Assembly: GCA_902766655.1 (NCBI GenBank)
Contig: CACXEL010000163.1
Location: 1-11,488, forward strand
Reading direction: 5' to 3'
Length of the DNA: 11,488 nucleotides
From: an uncultured Lachnospiraceae bacterium
GTDB lineage: Bacteria; Bacillota; Clostridia; Lachnospirales; Lachnospiraceae
Shown: positions 7,301-11,488 of the stretch, in pieces
Layout of the letters: the number at the start of each line of letters is the position of its first letter
How positions within the stretch are numbered: position 1 is the first letter of the stretch
Notes under the pieces: model-generated
Database searches by the model: none
What the model was told of the DNA's origin: nothing
What the model saw: only the letters and a program-made list of their open reading frames with translations
Program-made: the position numbers and the translations under genes

Positions 7301-8465
7301 TCACATGGAGACCGGCTTCCCCCAGTTCAAGGAGTTGACCTGGTCCGGGACCTGCCGTTTGAGAGGAAAAGGCCTTGGTGAGAGCCTGGGCGGGGAGGAG
7401 GAGCGAGTCTTCGGCACAGGCCTGTCCTGGCTGCATTATCCGTCAGTTAATCTCCGTCGATACAGGGATACCGCAAGCTTCCGGCCGGTCACGACCGAAT
7501 CCCGGTATCGCTGCGAGGTCTTTGACCGGAAAATCGAGGCGGCTCTGGCGCTGAAAATCATCGAGTGCGAAAGGTGCGGCGACAGGTACAAGTATTATCT
7601 TAACAGCATCCCGGACGACTGGACGGACCTCAGTGTGGAAAACTATCTCGTGAAGGATCCGGCAGGCTTATGCGCGCGAGGGAAAGAGCTTTTTGACTAT
7701 CTCAGGACCCGCAACAGCGGTTCCGTGAAGCCCTGCCGCAGACAGATCGCTCTTTACGGCTGTCCTTCCTTCGGTCCGGAGGGGTTTGATTTCTCTGAGG
7801 TCGCCCCTCTTGCAGACTGGCCCGAGGATAGAATCACCGAGACTCACAGGAGTTTGATGAAGCGTATCCTGCGGAGAGCCACCGGTCTTTACCAGACTCT
7901 GGAAGACACCCTATACCGCTACTATGAAGTTGAGACAGCTCTCAGAGAGCGGGACAAGCTTCTGACCAAAGGGAAAACGGCCGAGCGCTTTGTCACATTC
8001 TATCTGTCTGGCGTCATAAACCCTGATGACGATTTGTATGAATGGACTGTACAGACCGGCCCGGATGCCGCGACAGATTTGATCACTTTTTCCAGAAGGT
8101 TCAGGGCCTCCATGGATGATTTACAGAGAAAGCTCTTTGGCGACGGTCTCAGGCTGGCTATTGTCTACGACAGATATTGTGCCATGCTGGATGACGGAAT
8201 TGTCACGGAGGAGAGTCTTGGGCGTATCCGGGATGCGGTCTCCATGAAGATGTCGGACAGAGAGTATGACAGAATGCTGGATGAACGCCTTGCGGTGCTG
8301 GCAGAGGAAATGAAGGCCTTCACCGACAGGCTCGGCGGTGACGAAATTCGACCGGAAACCATCCTTGAAGGCTATGAACAGGATAAGAGAAGGTCCTTGG
8401 CCGCGGAGCGCATCGCGTGTCTATATCAGGCAGTGGGAAAGGTGCTCCGGGAAAAGTTCCTGTGA
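4338..8465 (+). CDS. ADP-ribosylglycohydrolase fused to a tubulin/FtsZ-like GTPase
   Basis: The product has 1375 residues. Residues 10-325 form a complete DraG/ARH-family hydrolase, which removes ADP-ribose from proteins or other targets with two divalent metal ions. Visible motifs are GDALGVPYEF (Glu28), FSDDTSM (Asp67, Asp68), GNGALMRILP, MTHGHE and LGGDTDT (Asp279, Asp281), so all expected metal ligands are present. After a short linker, residues 385-625 are tubulin-like: TLVIGLGGSG (glycine loop, 392-397), a beta strand with GVD, and VISGLSGNMGSG (527-535) at the place of the FtsZ/tubulin GGGTGTG signature. This resembles the Pfam 'Tubulin like' (Tubulin_2) group more than FtsZ. The remaining 750 residues are mixed, then mostly helical, and include FGTGLSWLHYPSVNL (1025-1039), shared with the next gene. 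No membrane segment is seen. The gene next downstream encodes a paralogue without the hydrolase. I infer that the hydrolase acts on the GTPase, its polymer or a partner. Domain calls are strong; the target is unknown. Confidence 0.93.
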   Translation: MSIVENRRITEATFLGAAVGDALGVPYEFLTREEVRKVFISEMVGETTGTGFVSQWSNFIPNGAFSDDTSMLIAAASAIAEKDGEIDWRGIMQNFSDWWLKGEFCSLDFPFGMGRTVGDALQRFDWGREPLDCGGTMVRDNGNGALMRILPFSLYAIFREMNRKETAAFIADASRMTHGHEISFMGCYIFTIFLQECLKSRDKDLALARIRAEDYSDLYASTTIAEYSLMLESPCSKWDETQVRESGYVADTLLGALFSIMKSGSFEETVCTAVRLGGDTDTVACVAGQLAGALYGKEGIPQGWLDDLRKREELIALATRFADSVTPAAPENEAPVSASGSLRYAWGMRPGEAATARLAERLAIGTVDSGSSLFGPLRKRNYDRNKLTLVIGLGGSGLIVAEKTKRLLDRELSTAYGDRVSFIGVDVSSKELTSWKSLGSPVLDLTPPEFRRSIFPAGKKDFFREFVPDNYCEYSLYRSRLTSRILLYNWNGERTGDGALRGMIESLFLNEWADYSGLPVDIVVISGLSGNMGSGIFIDVAARARHACPEGASVRVFGCFLMPEAAEKHASTRAIRNSMYRNTFAALKELGSFLSMEMEPERREYFPSQEPGGDLILSGGERLFDYPIFISGDLDQASDTVAETIAHSVTEAEGALHLRSLWANSHAARMGAVSGKAMFAEGHLLTDACLEDPHAGFAIGFTRASIPALVVIPNLIGRVMRKMYTCPGFPSAQDERLAAFVVLFESMMEFYTEAGSSLDDETGQRFLCEHGEPNTVNFCCDRAAIRWVRDRIAGKVRSIDIPSARKALLDEYLSNPEAWTSDEPGLVRRMFDEAMGRICGLGSCAGTADGLGLTMTDYFREMSGDLPAREAEIRIDRYVTGIMMQLYHAGGPGSLLAPGRKGLVSRVIFIPDRLAAGPFGNTVLNAVRQHMGDSDTLVLSPDTDDMACFVSETAIPLADLDNLDLWEDAYETSATATMHRSNGELARLHMETGFPQFKELTWSGTCRLRGKGLGESLGGEEERVFGTGLSWLHYPSVNLRRYRDTASFRPVTTESRYRCEVFDRKIEAALALKIIECERCGDRYKYYLNSIPDDWTDLSVENYLVKDPAGLCARGKELFDYLRTRNSGSVKPCRRQIALYGCPSFGPEGFDFSEVAPLADWPEDRITETHRSLMKRILRRATGLYQTLEDTLYRYYEVETALRERDKLLTKGKTAERFVTFYLSGVINPDDDLYEWTVQTGPDAATDLITFSRRFRASMDDLQRKLFGDGLRLAIVYDRYCAMLDDGIVTEESLGRIRDAVSMKMSDREYDRMLDERLAVLAEEMKAFTDRLGGDEIRPETILEGYEQDKRRSLAAERIACLYQAVGKVLREKFL

Positions 8466-8523
8466 TGCAGCAATCTGCCGGTCCTGGGGTTATCCATAAA
8501 TGAAAAGGTCGATTTCTGTAGCG

Positions 8524-8530
8524 AGGAGGG
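8524..8530 (+). promoter_or_regulatory. Ribosome binding site of the second tubulin-like gene
   Basis: AGGAGGG lies nine bases before the ATG at 8540. That ATG is the first in its frame after a TAG at 8519-8521. The 74-base gap after the fusion gene has no visible hairpin, so the two GTPase genes are probably co-transcribed. Confidence 0.85.
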
Positions 8531-8539
8531 CAAAAAGAG

Positions 8540-11488
8540 ATGTCGATAAAGCGAATCTCCTCATGGGAAATGGAGAAAATGCTGAAGATCAGTGAAGTGG
8601 ATGCGGGCAATGCCATGTTCGAGCCTGCGAACAGAAGACAGCCGGCCGGAAACAGGCTGACCCTTATCATCGGAATCGGCGGCAGCGGCCTTGCGGTCCT
8701 TGCCCGGGTGAAAGCCGAGCTGGACCGGACGGTGCGGCCCGGTTACAGTCAGTTCGTCAGTCTCCTGGCTGTGGACACGGACGAGCACGATCTTGCGCAC
8801 GCCAGGGCAATGGGCATAGACTGTCTGAACGTGTTCAATCCCACGCTGGGCGTGTTGGCGGCCAAAAAAGCCCTCAGTCCGCAATTTGATGAGCTTCTGC
8901 CAGAGGAGCTGCCTCCGGGGGGCTTCGCAGCAAATACCCGCCTGACCGCCCGTCTCCACTTTTACAGCGACCAGGGCCAGGCCATGGGCGATGAGCGTCT
9001 CCGGATGCATATTCACAATCTTTTGGGCAGAAATTGGCTTATGTACAACCACCTGCCGCTGGATATCGTGATTGTCGCCGGGCTGGGCGGCAATGCGGGG
9101 GGCGGGCTTTTTGCGGACGTGGCTGTCCAGGCCAGACAAGTCAGCCTGCCCAGGGAAAATGTCCGGGTACTCGGATATTTTCTGCTGCCGGATACGATGG
9201 AACACTTGATGCCCCATCCTGCTGCTGCTTCCTTCCTCAGGGCGAACGGTTTCGCCGCCCTCAAGGAGCTTGAGAGCTATATGAGCATCGACCTGGAGGG
9301 TGACCGCAGGGAAGTCGTTTCCGCGCCCCGGATGGGCCGTGATGTGGTGGTGTCTGCAGACAGGAAGCTCATCGACTGCCCGGTTCTCATTTCCGGCGGC
9401 TATGACGAAGCCGTCTCTGCCATCGCCGGAGTCTTGGTGAACTCTGTGGCGGATACTGCCGGCTGGTTCGACCAGGACAGGATCCAAAGCCATAACCTGA
9501 ACGCCAGAAGTGCTGCCCTGTCCCGCGACCAGATGCTGCGGCAGGGAATCCCGGCTCCGGGGGCTTTTCCCGAGGAGTCCCATGCTTACGCGGGCGTCGG
9601 GTATGCCGAGGCGGCCATTCCGGAGGAAATCGCGGTCTCCAACCTGGTCGGCCGGGTGATGCGGGAAATGTACACACCCTCCCCGGCCCAGGACACGGAA
9701 GATGCCCCGGAACCAGGGTTCTGCAGCCGCAGGAGGCGCCTCCCGCGGCCCTGGTTCGAGAAAGCCATGAGGAACCTGCTCGGCCTGAGCAGCGGAATGA
9801 AGCTGGATGGGAGTTCGCTGCGGAACCGTTTCTTTTCTGCCTTCGGTGCCAGAGCAAGTGTGCAGGATACCGACATGGATATCTCCTACAATGACCTTGT
9901 TCAGGGGAAGGTCGATGAGTATTTCCGCCGGTTCCGCGTGGAAATGACTGCCGGAAAGGCTGTCTGTGAGATGGAGCGGGAGCTGAACACGCTTTACGAG
10001 TCTTTTGAACGAAACGCCCGGCAGGTCATGTATAAGTACGGCCCCAGGGCGATAGTATACCTCTTTGAAGGACTGGGACCGGATGATGAGAAGGGAGTTC
10101 CGGAGAACTTTTCCGATCTCTCACTGCGGGCACAGATGGAGAGAGTGGAGGCAGAGCTTCACCGCCTGGCCTCCATACCGCCCCATTACCCCGGCCCGCT
10201 CCCTGACAGGGGTGTGCTCGGACGGATCACAGCGAGAAGGAGCATAGAGGAGTGGTACTGGGCTGCCAGAAGAGCTGCGCAGGAAGATGTCTACAGCCGG
10301 GCCGCCAGGGAGATGCTTGGAGAGAGAGGCGTATGGAGGAGGCTGTTCCGGGACAGGGTCATGAGCTACGTGGAGGAATGCATAAGGTTCGCCGACATCC
10401 TGGAAATGATGACCGACCGCTATACCGACGCCGGGAGCAGCCTGGATGCGGTGAACGGCAATGCTTTCTTCCAGGCCGGCGGGCCGGGCTTTGTCAACCT
10501 CTGCAGCGAGGAGGCTGGCCGGCAGTGGATCCGCGGCCGGGTCGGCAGCCAGGCCGCAGGCATCAACATCACCCACGCCGGAATGGCCCTGGTGGACGAT
10601 TTTTACGAGAACAGGGATGCCTGGCTCAGCACGGAGGAGGGCAGGGCCCGGGACCGGTTCGATGATGTTCTGAGCCGGGTCTGCGGCGTCGGAAGGTACA
10701 GCGGTGCGGCCAACGGCTTCCGCCTGACGGCCGGAGACTATTTTTCGGCTGTCGTCAATGCTGCTCCCCCTCAGGCACAGATGCCTGTCATTCAGAATAG
10801 TGTTGACAATATCATGCATCGGCTGAGCGAGAGCAGTGAGTGCGCCATGGCGCCGGAACATATGGGGCGCAACCCAGCCAAGAGGATTCTGCTTCTACCC
10901 TTGAACCTTGGGGCCGGACCGCTGGCCTGGAGCATTCAGAATGCATTTCAGCAGCACCTCCTGCCGGGAGACACCCTGGGCTTTGTCCCCGGGCTGACTT
11001 CCATCGTCTGCTGCCGGGTCTCCGGCGGGAACGGACTTGGCGTTCTGCCGCAGCTCCCCGTCTGGGAACAGTGCTATGACCATGCCGCCGGGGAAACCAT
11101 GCACAGGACGACCGGAAGAAATGTCCCGCTCCACATGCGGAGCGGATTCTCCCAGTACAGGGAGCTGACAAAAACAGGTACGAACAAGGAGATGCTCCTT
11201 TCGGCGCCCGACGGGCTGACGCACTGGGAGGAGACTGCTTTCGGTACGGGCCTCTCCTGGCTTCATTACCCGTCCGTCAACCTTCATTGCTGGGGAAATG
11301 AAGGCCCTGTCCATGCCGATACCACGGAGGTCCGGTACCTGCGCGAGGTCTTTCTCCCGAAGGTGGATCTCGCCACGGAGCTTGGCATCATCGAGTGTGA
11401 ACGGACGGGCCATGTGGTCAAGTATTTCCTCAACCTGATCCCGGGGAGCTGGCAGGATCTCAGTGTCGACCGCTACCTGGAGATGGAC
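8540..11488 (+). CDS. Second tubulin/FtsZ-like GTPase, paralogue of the fusion gene's GTPase part (3' partial)
   Basis: The frame stays open from 8540 to the right edge, giving 983 codons without a stop. Near the N-terminus is TLIIGIGGSG (glycine loop, residues 45-50), and VAGLGGNAGGG at 179-189 stands where tubulins and FtsZ have GGGTGTG. Homology to the upstream fusion starts about 30 residues before the glycine loop (VDAG...MFEP against VDSG...LFGP) and continues through GFAALKEL, NLVGRVMREMYT, TDAGSSLD, the FGTGLSWLHYPSVNL block (901-915), IIECER and a DLSV(D/E) motif near the edge. Relative to the fusion it has no ADP-ribosylglycohydrolase domain and carries about 225 extra residues (about 9686-10360), rich in Arg, Glu and aromatics and probably helical. 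By comparison with the fusion, about 270 residues may still lie beyond the edge. It likely binds GTP and may polymerise alone or with its neighbour. I did not find a clear catalytic T7-loop NxDxxD motif in either paralogue. Confidence 0.9.
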   Translation, partial: MSIKRISSWEMEKMLKISEVDAGNAMFEPANRRQPAGNRLTLIIGIGGSGLAVLARVKAELDRTVRPGYSQFVSLLAVDTDEHDLAHARAMGIDCLNVFNPTLGVLAAKKALSPQFDELLPEELPPGGFAANTRLTARLHFYSDQGQAMGDERLRMHIHNLLGRNWLMYNHLPLDIVIVAGLGGNAGGGLFADVAVQARQVSLPRENVRVLGYFLLPDTMEHLMPHPAAASFLRANGFAALKELESYMSIDLEGDRREVVSAPRMGRDVVVSADRKLIDCPVLISGGYDEAVSAIAGVLVNSVADTAGWFDQDRIQSHNLNARSAALSRDQMLRQGIPAPGAFPEESHAYAGVGYAEAAIPEEIAVSNLVGRVMREMYTPSPAQDTEDAPEPGFCSRRRRLPRPWFEKAMRNLLGLSSGMKLDGSSLRNRFFSAFGARASVQDTDMDISYNDLVQGKVDEYFRRFRVEMTAGKAVCEMERELNTLYESFERNARQVMYKYGPRAIVYLFEGLGPDDEKGVPENFSDLSLRAQMERVEAELHRLASIPPHYPGPLPDRGVLGRITARRSIEEWYWAARRAAQEDVYSRAAREMLGERGVWRRLFRDRVMSYVEECIRFADILEMMTDRYTDAGSSLDAVNGNAFFQAGGPGFVNLCSEEAGRQWIRGRVGSQAAGINITHAGMALVDDFYENRDAWLSTEEGRARDRFDDVLSRVCGVGRYSGAANGFRLTAGDYFSAVVNAAPPQAQMPVIQNSVDNIMHRLSESSECAMAPEHMGRNPAKRILLLPLNLGAGPLAWSIQNAFQQHLLPGDTLGFVPGLTSIVCCRVSGGNGLGVLPQLPVWEQCYDHAAGETMHRTTGRNVPLHMRSGFSQYRELTKTGTNKEMLLSAPDGLTHWEETAFGTGLSWLHYPSVNLHCWGNEGPVHADTTEVRYLREVFLPKVDLATELGIIECERTGHVVKYFLNLIPGSWQDLSVDRYLEMD

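Noticed and set aside
7566..7578. CERCG as a possible zinc ribbon in the fusion protein
   Set aside because: There is only one Cys pair and the paralogue has CERTG at the same place, so metal binding is not conserved.
8500..8604. Small 34-codon open frame starting in the gap between the GTPase genes
   Set aside because: No ribosome binding site before its ATG, and it overlaps the well-supported start at 8540 in another frame.

Overview
The window shows four large genes, all on the + strand. They read as part of one accessory locus built around two tubulin/FtsZ-like GTPases and two membrane-anchored proteins. No taxonomic marker is present. High G+C, strong AGGAGG-type ribosome binding sites, and a D,D-carboxypeptidase-like domain of a type common in Gram-positive bacteria make a G+C-rich member of the Bacillota (Clostridia-like) plausible, but this is inference. 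No tRNA, rRNA, CRISPR array, transposase or integrase was seen.

Layout. Bases 2-1156 hold the 3' part of a gene for a single-pass membrane protein. It has a charged cytoplasmic helix, a transmembrane segment, a Thr/Pro/Glu-rich stalk, and an outer domain resembling the M15C/VanY D-alanyl-D-alanine carboxypeptidase fold but lacking key catalytic residues. After 32 bases comes 1189-4161, a 990-residue protein: N-terminal globular domain, Ala/Pro/Lys-rich linker carrying a repeated NDAQPW motif, long coiled coil, transmembrane helix, Thr/Gly-rich stalk, and an unrecognised C-terminal domain. A perfect 13-bp hairpin (4177-4211) follows. Next is 4338-8465, a fusion of a complete ADP-ribosylglycohydrolase (DraG/ARH family) to a tubulin-like GTPase and a long C-terminal region. 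Last is 8540 to the right edge, a second tubulin-like GTPase gene, paralogous to the fusion but without the hydrolase, and still open at the edge.

How they may work together (inference). The two GTPase paralogues could form a mixed polymer or heterodimer inside the cell. The hydrolase domain could remove ADP-ribose from that polymer or from a partner. The two single-pass proteins have cytoplasmic coiled or charged regions and outer domains, and could link such a structure to the cell wall. No ADP-ribosyltransferase is encoded here, so the enzyme that adds the mark, if there is one, lies outside the window or elsewhere in the genome. The ARH-tubulin fusion and the apparently dead peptidase domain are the most noteworthy elements.
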